Below are positions 24,330 through 34,626 of a stretch of DNA of 64,000 bases, in pieces. Each line of letters starts with the position of its first letter. Within the stretch, counting starts at the first letter, position 1. The stretch is from Hymenoscyphus infarciens (lineage: Eukaryota; Ascomycota; Leotiomycetes; Helotiales; Helotiaceae), in the NCBI GenBank assembly GCA_001414345.1, contig LLCB01000062.1, positions 62,001 through 126,000 on the forward strand. The letters run 5' to 3'. Both the position numbers and the translations under genes were made by a program. The notes under the pieces were generated by a model. That model was not told the DNA's origin and did not search any database. It saw nothing but the letters and a program-made list of their open reading frames with translations.

Positions 24330-26424
24330 CGGAGGACGCGGTCATAAGTATGGAGACTATAGAGCAGTGTACTATAGAGGTACCCTGAAGAGTAGTCGGT
24401 GCTCTGAACCGCTTTTTAGCCTCTCTATTTTAACGAGTCTATAGAGAGGTTCTTCTTATAAACACTCCTATAACACTATTATTTAATATATTCTTTTAAA
24501 ATTAAAACTCTATTATCTTCTTTATCTAGTCTATCTTTTAAGCTCTTCTTTTACTAGTAATTTACTAGTAAAATGTCTGAATTTTTAAGTAGTAAAGAGA
24601 GTCTTCTTTTAGAGAACGATAATAGCTATTTATAAGATTATAACTTAGAATATAATTCGGATTATAATCTTTCTAACGAAGAAGACAACGAGGAGGAGGA
24701 CCCTTTTAGTAGACTAGAATTAGAGGATCTAGATACCTATTTATAGAACGTCTCTTATACTCTAGACTCTGTTCTCTCTACTTTTATACTTCCTATTCTA
24801 CTTTATCTCTTATCTACTATTCTTCTACCGATTACTATTACGTAATAAGCTATAGATATCGCTTCTATAATAACCTCTATTTCGCATCTAGGCTAGCCTA
24901 AAGGCAAGAGATAGAATACTATTAAAGTAAGAGTTATAGCTTTATTACTTTATAATTATAAGTAGTCTATAAAATAAGTGACTAAGAGGACTAGAATCTC
25001 TTACTCTTCTATCTTTAAGCTATAAAAGAAGGCTCTAGAAAGAGAGTAGATTTATAAGATAAATATAGAGACCTAGCATATCGATAATAAACCCTACTCT
25101 AGAAAGCTACCGATTATAGAGAAAGTTTAGCTTTATATTCTTAAAGTTATAACTAAGAATAGTATAACAAGAGAGTAGTTATATTAGCGAATTATATAAG
25201 AAGTTTAAGAGACTCTTAGTTATATAAAAGATAAGAGCTTATCTCTAAGTACTATTTATAAGTTAATAAGAAGTAAGAGTTACTAAGTTTATAAAAGAAC
25301 GATAAAACCAGGTCTAAATAAGTAATAAAAGAAGACTCGTTTAGACTAGTGTTTACTTTATAAAAAGTAGACTTTAGAAGATTAGAAGAATGTTATCTTT
25401 ACTAATAAGACGTTAGTCTAAAAGGGAGAGATAAGAGAGCGAAGAAGGGTATAGAGAATAAAGGAGGAGATATATTATTAATATATTATTATACGTTAGT
25501 AGAAAGGGTTTAGCAAGTTTATATAGTAGAGCTCTTTCTCTTATAATATAAAAGAGCCTTATTATATCTAGGAAAAAGAGATAAAGAAAGAGAAGAAGGA
25601 TTATAAAAGAGATATTATAACACAGAATATAGCTTAGTTCTTTTAAGATAAGGAGAAGTAAGAGGGTCTTTAAGACGTAAAATAATAAGCGAAGATAGAC
25701 TAAAAATAATAAGATATTAAGATAGTAAAGACTTAGTACTAAAAGAAGTATTATAAAGATACTCTTTAACCTCTTATTAATTCGCTTCGTCCCCTCTTTA
25801 AGTATAAAGAGTCTACTAGTCTTATTATTTTAAAAAAGAGATAAGAGAGGATAAACTAGTACTAGTATTAAGAGAAGATTCTACGTCCTTTACTTCTTCC
25901 TTTTACGTAAAAATATAAGAAAGATTAGCTAGAGACTTTAGTATAAGAAGATAATACCTCTACTTATACTTACTAAGAATAAGAGAAGGTCTTTAGTATA
26001 TATACTATATATAAGCTTCTTTAGCTAGAAAACTCTCCTAATCTTAACACTATAGAGCCGACTTAGTACTAGATAAAGAGAGAAACAATAAAAGAGAGAC
26101 TAATTAATACTAAGAAAGTATTAAAAGAGGCGTAGATTAAGTACTAGGAAGACATACCTTAGAAGAAGATATAAGCATAGATTAAGCGTATTCTAAGGCA
26201 TATTAAAGAGATTATTAAACTAGAAGGGAGTAACGAGTATAAGGAAGGAAGGCTAAAGAGTAAAGAGAAGCTAAAAGTATATAATTAACTTAATTAGTTA
26301 GGAATAGCTTTAAAAATATATTAATAAAATTACTCCTAAAGTAGCTTTAGAGCACCGACCACTCTTCAAAGTACCCCTACAGTGCACTACCCTGTAGTCT
26401 CCATACTTATGACCGCGTCCTCCG
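24330..26424 (+). mobile_element. RIP-inactivated Tc1/mariner-type transposon with 76-bp inverted repeats
   Basis: Terminal inverted repeats of 76 bp (24330-24405 and 26349-26424) start CGGAGGACGCGGTCATAAGT; the first 31 bases or so are identical and the rest differ mostly by transitions. TA is present just outside each end (24328-24329, 26425-26426), the classic target duplication. The plus strand keeps ghosts of a DDE transposase around 25370-25560: KNVIFTNKT (25387 onward) resembles the conserved NVIFTDE block. Both changed codons (GAT to AAT, GAG to AAG) fit TG-to-TA RIP mutation. An ATG near 24571 may be the old start. Many stops follow, so the element is dead. Exact family is not assigned. 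Confidence 0.85.
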
Positions 26425-26724
26425 TACCTCATGCACCTCATGGGTGACTAAGGATCTGCCCCCCCTTTTTCGACCCCGCTTGGGAGGGTTTGCAGCCAGT
26501 AAGATGACTACCGGCTTGCTCGTCCCGGACACAAAGAGAGCATTTAGTCCGTGGCCCCGGGGTGGATCCACCTTCATGAAATACTGTCAAGATCCAACCT
26601 CGAGACTCTTCAATTCTCCACTTGTTACCAACGACATACCAGTGATATGCGCATTTTGTTTTTTGATGTACTCTTGAGACTTTGGATGTAGCCCCGTCTC
26701 CTCGAAGACAGGACGAGGCCGACA

Positions 26725-28355
26725 ATGGCTCCTGGCTTAGGAATCAAGACGCCAGTGCCGCGGACGAGAACCGGTGAGTGCCCCCAGATTGACACCACTA
26801 CCCCACGAAGAGTAACTACTAAATGGGACTGTGCAGGTTGTTTGACGTGCAGAAAACGAAAAGTCAAGTGCGACGAACTGAAGCCTACTTGCGGAAGATG
26901 CGAAAGGCTTCAAAGAGAATGCATCTGGAGTGAGGACCTGCAAGTGATGCCCCAGGGCTTTCAACATCAAGACACGAGTTCCTCCATTATCACCACCGGA
27001 TCCCGAATTCCTGCACTTCAATTGAGCCAGCCTTCCGGACAGAGCTTTGTGATTGAATTTCCGAATGTGGACAGATCCATGATTCCTTATATTCATCACT
27101 TTGTCACGTTTTGCTGCCGATTCTTGGCGTATCCAAATGATAGCGAGGGAAACCCGTTTCAAGAGGAGCTGGTACCTCTGGCGACTTCCTCGCCTGCTTT
27201 GATACATTCGATGACTGCGCTTGCTGCTGCGCATCTTGCGAGGAGTCAACCTCAGCATGAAATTACGGCTGTGCGGCATTATTCGATGGCATTGAGAGAA
27301 TTAAATGCATCCTTGTCGGATGCAACGCTTGCACGCTCCGACTCGGTTTTAGGGGCTTGCCTCCTCCTTTGTGTTTATGAGGTAATGTCTTGTTAAACTT
27401 CTCGATTGAACATCTAGTTAACCTCTCTTATAGATCTCACATTCCGACAGCTCCCTCTGGCTAGAGCACCTTCAAGGCGCAAGAGATCTAATCCAATTCC
27501 GTGGCGGCCCAAAAATCAGCGACTACCTCACCCGATTTTTCTCTCTCCTCGACGTCTCTGGCTCACTAACCTCCGGCGGAGGGACATTGATCAAAGGAAA
27601 CTACTGGATCGACTCTAATAAGATAGATGAGAAACTCAGCCGTTGGCCATACTACGACGATAACAACGTCATGGTCAACAATTTCCACGAACTAATGACC
27701 TACATGGCCAAACTCTCACGTCTTTCATCCGAAGCTATGAGCGAGCTGGGCCAAACAAACCCAGGGTATATCACCAAATCCGCCATCGAAATTGAGGAGG
27801 AACTTCGAGCATGGTGGAATCGCTGTCCTCCCGCTCTACGAGACCAAAGTAACGATTGGCGACGATTGCCGAGAGAACATAAATTGTCAGTCCCGGAAAC
27901 TCTTGAAGAAGAATCGTTCTCGAGTACGAAGTCCTGTATGTTTGGTTGTATCATCTATGTTCATCATATCCTCGATCCTCTTGGACGAGAACCACAAACG
28001 CCCGAAGTTACGCAGGCGGTTACGGAGATTCTGGAGATTGCTAGGGAGACGCCGGAGGGGTATGGGTTGGAGATGGGACTTTATTGGGGGCTGTTTATGG
28101 CGGGGGTGGCTATCATTAATGATTTTGTTGCGGAGGATTTGATCAGACGGAAGTTGAAGTCTGATCCTAATATCGGTATTTATGTACGCCTCCTCCCCAG
28201 AATCCAATTCTCTGATTCAAGGCTAACTCAAAGAATAGCATGCAGCTCGAGCTTTAGACTTACTGGAAGTACTGTGGAAACGACAACATCAGTATGGAGC
28301 GAAATACGATTGGAGACAGGTACAGGTTCAGATGGGATTCCAAGTGTGGGTTTAA
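26725..28355 (+). CDS. Zn2Cys6 fungal transcription factor
   Basis: Predicted 486-residue nuclear regulator. Four exons: 26725-26773, 26837-27381, 27434-28183, 28239-28355. The first intron (63 bp) keeps frame if retained, but removing it gives the classic RTRTGCLTCRKRKVKCDE start, so it is taken as spliced. Zinc cluster cysteines at 18, 21, 28, 35, 38 and 45 follow C-x2-C-x6-C-x6-C-x2-C-x6-C. The rest fits the fungal-specific transcription factor 2 type, ending ARALDLLEVLWKRQHQYGAK and a short tail. The start codon is only 300 bp from the right inverted repeat of the dead mariner element, so the promoter is short or partly transposon-derived. Downstream, in the same orientation, is an EasG-like reductase that it might regulate (inference). 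Targets cannot be read from sequence. Confidence 0.86.
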
Positions 28356-28655
28356 GTACTGACCTTTTGTGGAGACTGTAAGGCTGACTTGACCCCTCTT
28401 TAGATTCATCTTGGCTTGAAACAAATTATAAATCGGTCGCAATTTCGGGACTAATTTTAGGGCGACCCGGAACCCAGTTCTTAAGTCCGGGAATGGCGCG
28501 CTAAAGAGCTCCGCGCTACGTGCTATCGTACAAGAAACCCAACGGCATATGTATAGAGGAGTGAGTGGTTGAGAATCATTTCATTTGTTGATGCTTGACA
28601 TCTACAAAGCTCTTCACGAGATTTGAATTCTAATCTCACAGCCTGATCCAAGATC
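28356..28655. other. Spacer between the Zn2Cys6 factor and the EasG-like gene
   Basis: Exactly 300 bp separate the two co-oriented genes. No gene is seen; it should contain the terminator of the first and the promoter of the second. Confidence 0.5.
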
Positions 28656-29747
28656 ATGTCTCCACCCGCAACCAAAGGAACGATCCTCCTCCTAGGCGGA
28701 ACAGGCAAAATCTCCTCGCGCATCGCACCCCACCTCTCCTCAGCAAGCTACTGCACTCTCCAAGCCTCAAGATCAGGAAAAGCCTCGACAGGTATCGAGA
28801 ACTGTACCGGGGTGAAATTTGATTGGGATGATGAGAAAACTTACGAATCGCCATTCCAAAACTCCAACACCTCGGCAGTCTTCCTCGTCGCACCACCGGT
28901 TCTCGATGCCCTACCGCCGATGAAGAAATTCATTGAGGGGGCGATGAAGTATGGTGTAAAGAGATTTGTGTTGCTTAGTGCTAGTATTTTGGAGGTGGGG
29001 GATGGACCTGCTATGGGGGAAGTGAGTGGGTATATGAAAGGGCTGGATGTCGAATGGGCGGTTTTGAGGCCGAGTTGGTTTATGGGTACGTTTCGACTGG
29101 TCGCTTCTGTTGTTTGAATCCTTGAAATGTTTCTCCTTGTGTCTCCTCTTCCTGTCACGTTTAATCCTGGGATTGGGTCTTTCGAGGTCCACTTGAAGTC
29201 ACATACTAACAACCCCCCTCAGAAAATTTCTCCGAAATGCACCATCTCCAAACAATCCGCTCCACCTCTCAAATTATCACCGCCGCCGGCAACGGGAAAC
29301 TTCCCTTCGTGTCAGCGGACGATATCGCAGTCGTTGCTTTCCACGCTTTAACAGACGAGAAAGCTCATAACACCGATCATCTCATCCTCGGCCCTGAGTT
29401 GTGGAGTTATGGGGATGTGGCGGGGCTCTTGTCCAAAGAGTTGGGGAGGACTGTGGAGCATGTGAGCATCAGCGAAAAGGAGTTGGCGGACGGGATGAGG
29501 AGTTTTGGGGTTGAGGAGAGGTATGCTGGGATGTTGGCTGAGTAAGTTTTGATTGAATGCGTTCGATGGTGGTGGGATGAGTTGAGATGCTGACTTTTGG
29601 TGTAGATTGGATACTTTTGTTAAGGAGGGGAAGGAGGAGCTTATTTTCGAGGAGGGGAGGGGTGTTATTGAAGCTGTTACGGGGAGAAAGCCGAAAGGTT
29701 TGGCGGAGTATGTTAAGGGGTGCGTTGCAAGGGGTGTTTGGGGCTGA
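28656..29747 (+). CDS. EasG-like NAD(P)-binding reductase (NmrA/ergot-alkaloid type)
   Basis: Predicted 296-residue Rossmann-fold oxidoreductase of the atypical short-chain/NmrA group, resembling the EasG/FgaFS family whose known members reduce an imine in ergot alkaloid synthesis. Relatives are widespread in fungi without alkaloid clusters, so the substrate here is open. Three exons: 28656-29085, 29223-29541, 29606-29747. Intron 1 is long (137 bp, branch TACTAAC); intron 2 is 64 bp. The dinucleotide motif LLGGTGKIS is at residues 12-20. The block RFVLLSAS is followed by EWAVLRPSWFMENFSEMHH, which is restored only across intron 1. VSADDIAVVAFHAL and GPELWSYGDVA are typical of the family. No signal peptide. 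No other alkaloid genes (for example a prenyltransferase) are nearby, which argues against an ergot cluster. Confidence 0.82.
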
Positions 29748-31305
29748 AGGATTGGAAACTTGAAGTGGAGTTGATAGAAACTGGATGGAGGGGGTAGAGG
29801 GGTAGAGTTGTTTGAGATGCGTGAGAGTAGAAATTGTGGCTTAAGGGTGAAAGAGAAAAGGAAAAAAAACCGAGCTCGAGCTCGAGTTCAACATCTCACT
29901 ACTCCCTCGCCGTGTTGGAGCGAGGGCGGGTGCAAGCTCCCAGTATGGTCTCGGATACGGTATCCAAAGTCATGTACCACAAGTCAATTCAACGCACCAC
30001 TGTCCAGGTCTTCGCAGAATTATAATTAACTTGTTTATATGCTGTAATGAAATCATCGCCACCAGATCAATTGAAAGCTCACACTCTTGAAAAGTCGACA
30101 TTCCAGCCTCGTGCTCCCGTCCTCTGGGTGCAAGAGCATGGGAAGGGCTTTCCCAAAAGAGTCTAGATCAATGCTTGCTATGCCTAATTGGGTAGTCGTC
30201 ATTGGTGTGGTGCGTGGACTTCAATGAAGTTCCATGAGGCTCCTTGACGCGTCGTTTGAAGCTAGTCAATCAGGTCTCCGCAAACATTCTATGGTCTGGA
30301 AGTGTAATTCAGCGAGGTTCCGTGAGTCCTGGAAGCAGTTGGAGCCAAGATTGCTTTGTGCTGAACTGCCTGAAAAAAAGCCTCAGGTTTTTGGAGGGCG
30401 GGTGACCTTGTTGATACTGCCTGATTGGGTTTAGAGGTGTGCGAATCCTGTGGTAGTCAGATGCGTTGGTGCAAAGCTTTTAGCCAATAGGAAAGGGAGG
30501 GTGTGCCACGTGGATGGTTGGAGAAAGAGAGCGATGCTGTGTGCGATGAAGGGTTTTGGGGGGTAAACATCAGGGGTTATGAAGAGTTATTTGTGAAGGG
30601 TGCTTGTGATGTTTTTCATGACCCCCTTTTATAATAAGCGAAGGGTATGCTACCTAGTACAACTGTCACTTCCAACGCACAACTCCAGTTAATTGGCTAC
30701 AAACATACAAACTGTATTGCTTGGATCTTCAATTTTACCTGTTTTCAGAAGGTATGCTTGAATTCTTTTGGGAGAGAGTAAATGCTGTGGTCTTTGGATG
30801 GTTGGAACTCACTCCCCAGCTTCAAAACTCACCCCAAATCTCTCCCCAAGTTCACAGAGAAGCCAGCTCCCCTCACAGCACTCAATGAGAGCCTTGTACG
30901 CGTCTCCATCTACTATTGTTGACGCCGTAATCGACTCTAAACGAAGCTAATCGGACGCTTGGACTTCTTTCCTTTGTTCTTAGGAAAAACTCAAACTGCC
31001 TCCATCGTCAACCGACGCGTCTTGCTGTCGTGCTGTCGTAGAGCTTATTTCGGTTAATTTTAGCGTACTTTTTAAGTCTATAAAACTTCTCCAGGCACCC
31101 TCAATTGAATTCTTTTCTTTCCTTGTCTTTGACCATACGCAACCACCAGCCTCCAGATCGATCTCGCACCAACACACCATTTTCTGCCTGCTTCCTCCTG
31201 CTGTACCTCGCTCTCAATTGCCCTTGAACCTCCCTTGTCCTCGGGTTTTTCAATTATTCTTTACTTTCGCCTCCCTGCCTCTCCAACCCCCTCAACACCA
31301 CCAAA
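29748..31305. other. Gap between the EasG-like and first 2EXR genes
   Basis: About 1.6 kb of normal composition. Open frames at 29808-30029, 30234-30434 and 30768-30950 lack motifs. The last 250 bp are pyrimidine-rich (CTCC and CCTC tracts), as usual for a fungal promoter and leader of the following plus-strand gene. Confidence 0.45.
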
Positions 31306-32105
31306 ATGGCCGCCCGACGCCTCCCCGCCTCTTTCACCACCATGCCCAACGAGATTGCATTCCGCTTCTGGAAGCTAGGCGGTGATGGAGCCCGCATCAT
31401 CGAAGTAGGCCTAGAGTCAAAGGCACAGCCACGCTTCCCAATTGGCGAAGCCAAATTGGTCTCCCAGTCTGCCTGGGCTTTCTCGCAACATGGGCTTGTC
31501 CCATTGTTATTTGACGATGAGACGGAGAAGCGAGACATCTACCTCAAGGGCGATGAGGATATCGTCTTCGTTCCAGCCCCCATCCCCGTAAGTCCATGAT
31601 GTTTTCCTCCCCTTAAATCCCCCTCCATTAAAATACGCCTATTTCCAGAGCTAATTCAATGAATCAGGATGTCCTCACCCGTGTGGTTATGCCCCACCAA
31701 GATTACCTCCCCAACGTCGTCGCTCGCATGTCGGACGAGTCGATTTATGAGATCGAAACCTTGGCCATTGACCTCAACGTCGTCTGCAACCAAAGAATGA
31801 ACATGACGGTCAACCTCTACTTCCCCCTCCTCGAGTTCCGAGCGCTCAAGAAGCTCATTCTTGTCTCGACTGGCTTCGCCAGAAACGTCACCTCGCCCTC
31901 CGCCGCCGCCAAGCCCCTCGGGGTCAATTATTGCTTCGATGAGATCGACCTCGTCCTCCCCAACCACCGAAATCCAACCCACGAGCACCATCAGCTCGAC
32001 CGATGGCTGGAGATCGCAAAGGACGATATCCGTCGCCTCGCCTTGAGCGACCCACAGTGGAAGAAGCCCGAGGTTGTCATGATGGCGAAAACCATCAGAC
32101 CATAG
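31306..32105 (+). CDS. 2EXR domain-like protein
   Basis: Predicted 239-residue protein. Two exons: 31306-31587 and 31668-32105, with an 80-bp GTAAGT...CAG intron. The acceptor TTTCCAG further upstream would bring in a stop and is rejected. The N-terminal line FTTMPNEIAFRFWKLGGDGARIIEV matches the start of the fungal 2EXR domain (two conserved EXR-like boxes, often F-box-like in layout). The remainder (LVPLLFDDETEKRDIYL, ALKKLILVS) is also like that family. No signal peptide or membrane span. Function of this large fungal family is not known. The start is the first ATG, in AAAATGGCC context. Confidence 0.72.
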
Positions 32106-32893
32106 GGATTTTTATTGTTGTTTTAGAGGATTCTCCCTGGGTGTTTGTGCTTGTTTTAGAGGGATTTCCTGCTGTTGCGGGGTTTTTAAGATTGTTTTAG
32201 ACGGTTTTTCTCTGGTTTTTACAGAGGTTTTTTAGAGGACTGCGAGGGTGGATGATGATGCAGTACCACTAGAAATGCGATTTTTTACCTGGCCCGAAAA
32301 CAATAGTCTGATAAATTTGAAACGTGAAATAATTATGCGGAAAGGATAAGCTAATTTCATTTCATGACATAAGTTACTCGAATGAAATGCCTAGACGTTC
32401 TATTTATTATTTTCCATTCGTCGTAAAATTCTTAAAATAACTTCATCTCCCGATCTATTTAGAATAGGATTATGATTTTAAGAAACTTACTGAAATATAT
32501 AATTCAAACGTAATTTAAAATTTTTTCTTTCTATTAAAACTTCTCTTATATTTCTTCTTAATTTTATTTTATTAAGGAAAGTTTTTTAATTTCAATATAT
32601 TTAAGAAAAGTAAGCTTAAAAGACTATATTTTTTAAAGACTAAAGTTTACTCTTAAGTATTTCTAAAGAACCTATTTCTCCTAGTTATATAAAATGCTTC
32701 TAATTCTTAAAAATAACTTTCTAGAATACTTTTTTAAATATACTATTACTTTCTCTCTAATATTTCTTTTAGTAGCTCTATTTTATAGAATAATTAGAAT
32801 AATTTTATTCTTTAAAGAGACTTACTAAACTAGCTTCTCTTAGTACTTTAATATTGTTTTTTTTTTCTAGAATTCTTCTAAGAAATAAGTTTA
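32106..32893. other. 3' flank grading into AT-rich RIP DNA
   Basis: The first 180 bp are the 3' untranslated region of the 2EXR gene (T-rich, with repeated TTGTTTTAGA-like words). From about 32290 the sequence becomes AT-rich and TA-rich with few CA/TG, so a degraded repeat is likely. No gene. Confidence 0.5.
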
Positions 32894-33300
32894 GAGCCTG
32901 TTTAGCTCGTATAAATTCTTTATAGATATCTGACGAGATACTCTTAAAAAATAACCTCGTATAAGTTAGTATATATTATTAATTGTTTCTTAATATCTAC
33001 GTAATCGTTTAGCTCGTAGTATATATATTAGTATATATAGAGGCATAGTAGTAGTAGATAAAAGATATCTACGAACTTTAAAAGATTTATATCTCTAGAG
33101 GTCTAAACCTTTTTTTAGTAGTATATATTCTATTTATATATATACTAAGATATATAAGATTAAACGAGGGATTTATATCGATTTTAAATATATATACTAA
33201 ATATTAGTATATATATCGAATTAGTATATATATATATAGATATATTATCTTATGTTTTTTAGTAGTATATATCCTAGATATATACGAGCTAAACAGGCTA
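32894..33300. mobile_element. 407-bp TA-flanked inverted-repeat element (MITE-like)
   Basis: Perfect 19-bp terminal inverted repeats: AGCCTGTTTAGCTCGTATA at 32895-32913 and its reverse complement at 33281-33299. One further base on each side and then TA outside both ends give a symmetric TA-flanked element. The interior is rich in TATATA/TAGTA inverted words and could fold on itself; it has no coding frame. It resembles a non-autonomous mariner-type element. RIP has affected the surroundings. Confidence 0.65.
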
Positions 33301-33877
33301 TAAGTAGAGAGCTTATATATAAAAATACAAAATATAATAGTATCTATTTTTATTCTTTTAATTATAAGTAACGTAATAGGTAGAGAGCTTTAACTTCTAT
33401 TAAATATAAGCTTTAATAGTATAATAAGTAGCTATAATACTTTGTAGTATTAAAATAAGACTATATTCCTATTAACTTTTAGCTTAGAGTAACTAGTTTC
33501 TAGTTATATAATCTTAATATATTTTTATAGTATTAATATATTGAAAATAGTTAAGATATTATCGTAGACCTTCTTAATACTAGTATCGCTATATCGATGT
33601 CTAAGTCTAGTCTATATTTAAGTACTTATTACGTCGGAGTAATTATATTGCGTAGGAAGAGAGTATCGCATCCTGGCTACTATTTATACATGGTATCTTT
33701 ATTCACTCATATGCGCCTCAAAAGTTGCTTTCTAAAGAAGTATAAGAATCATCCCAAAAAATTTCTAACCCACTCTCATAAGTGCTATCTATCTATCAGT
33801 AGCCGCTCTGATCTCCACTGAGTTGCCAAATTGTGTAGCCAGTACTTTGAACGTGCCCACACCTTAACCTCGCAAGC
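33301..33877. other. AT-rich to normal transition, 3' flank of the M35 gene
   Basis: AT-rich, RIP-like to about 33640, then ordinary composition. The open frame 33597-33821 has no recognisable motif and crosses the boundary; not called. The last bases are the 3' flank of the minus-strand protease gene. Confidence 0.45.
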
Positions 33878-34626
33878 TCACGGTCCCCAAGGGGGAACCT
33901 CGACCGCGAACCTCGCATGATTGCTATGAAAATCTTAATTAACACAAAACCCACTCATTGGAAACCAGAAAACTCACTCGGCATTGCTCAAGGCTTCCTC
34001 GGGATCGTGCAAGGCAAACTCCTTGCACGCTTCTACGCCATACCCAAGATCTGTAGTCCCGAGTACATCTTTAAAATGAGTTGCTTCGTGGATAATAACA
34101 CTAAGAATCTCATAAGACTTTCAAAAATCTAGAAGGAATGAAGGGGAAAGGTATGAGAGGAAAAACCTACTCCCATTGATTACGATGTTGTCCCGCAGGC
34201 GGCAATGACGCCTCATTAAAATAAACACTACAAACCGTCACATCTCCATAAATATTCCCTGGGTAGGCGTAGACGACTTCTCCGACGCAACTACAATCGT
34301 AACTAAAAGTTGTTGCTAGATCGGGGGCAAGTTTCTACAACTCAATAAACATCACATTTTCATTTTCAATTTTTGAATTCGCGTACCTTGAATGCAGTCA
34401 AGATTTTATTGTACCTTGCGGTACTAAAAGTCCCATACCAAGTTGTTTGGATATCGCTACCATTTGGGTTACTCTCCAGATGGTCAATAGCAGCGTAGGC
34501 TTTGCTCGTGGCACGTTCGATGGCTGTGTTGAGCGTCGCTATTTGAGTGGTGGAACATGATTTGAATGTTGCAGCAAAGGTTCCTGAGAGCAGGGAGAAC
34601 AGAGTGAGGTGTTTGAGGCTTCGCAT
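33878..34626 (-). CDS. Small secreted M35-type (aspzincin) metalloprotease
   Basis: Predicted 190-residue secreted zinc protease of the deuterolysin/Lys-metalloendopeptidase group. Four exons: 34626-34387, 34334-34171, 34100-33978, 33923-33878. The signal peptide is roughly residues 1-18 (MRSLKHLTLFSLLSGTFA). After splicing, VIIHEATHF gives the zinc motif HExxH (139-143), and GTTDLGYG (149-156) fits the aspzincin GTxDxxYG with the third ligand Asp 152. TWYGTFSTARYNKILTAFKK is typical of the family N-half. The third exon start relies on acceptor TTCTTAG; using the nearer CTAG would leave a frameshift and TGA. The protein lacks the propeptide of classical deuterolysins and ends soon after NADNHARFAVE, where relatives usually have a Y/E-rich block, so the C-terminus may be altered. 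It lies beside RIP-affected DNA, a common place for secreted proteins in plant-associated fungi. Confidence 0.76.

Noticed and set aside
26774..26836. Reading the first Zn2Cys6 gene without its first intron
   Set aside because: The 63-bp segment is open in frame, but has donor GTGAGT, a CTAAA branch and acceptor TGCAG; splicing gives the standard RTRTGCLTC start.
28656..29747. Ergot alkaloid gene cluster
   Set aside because: Only an EasG-like reductase is present; no DMAT synthase, EasC, EasE or P450 lies nearby, and the family is common outside such clusters.
34101..34170. Apparent frameshift and TGA in the M35 gene
   Set aside because: Using acceptor TTCTTAG (intron 34101-34170) instead of the nearer CTAG restores VIIHEATHF in frame, so no lesion is needed.
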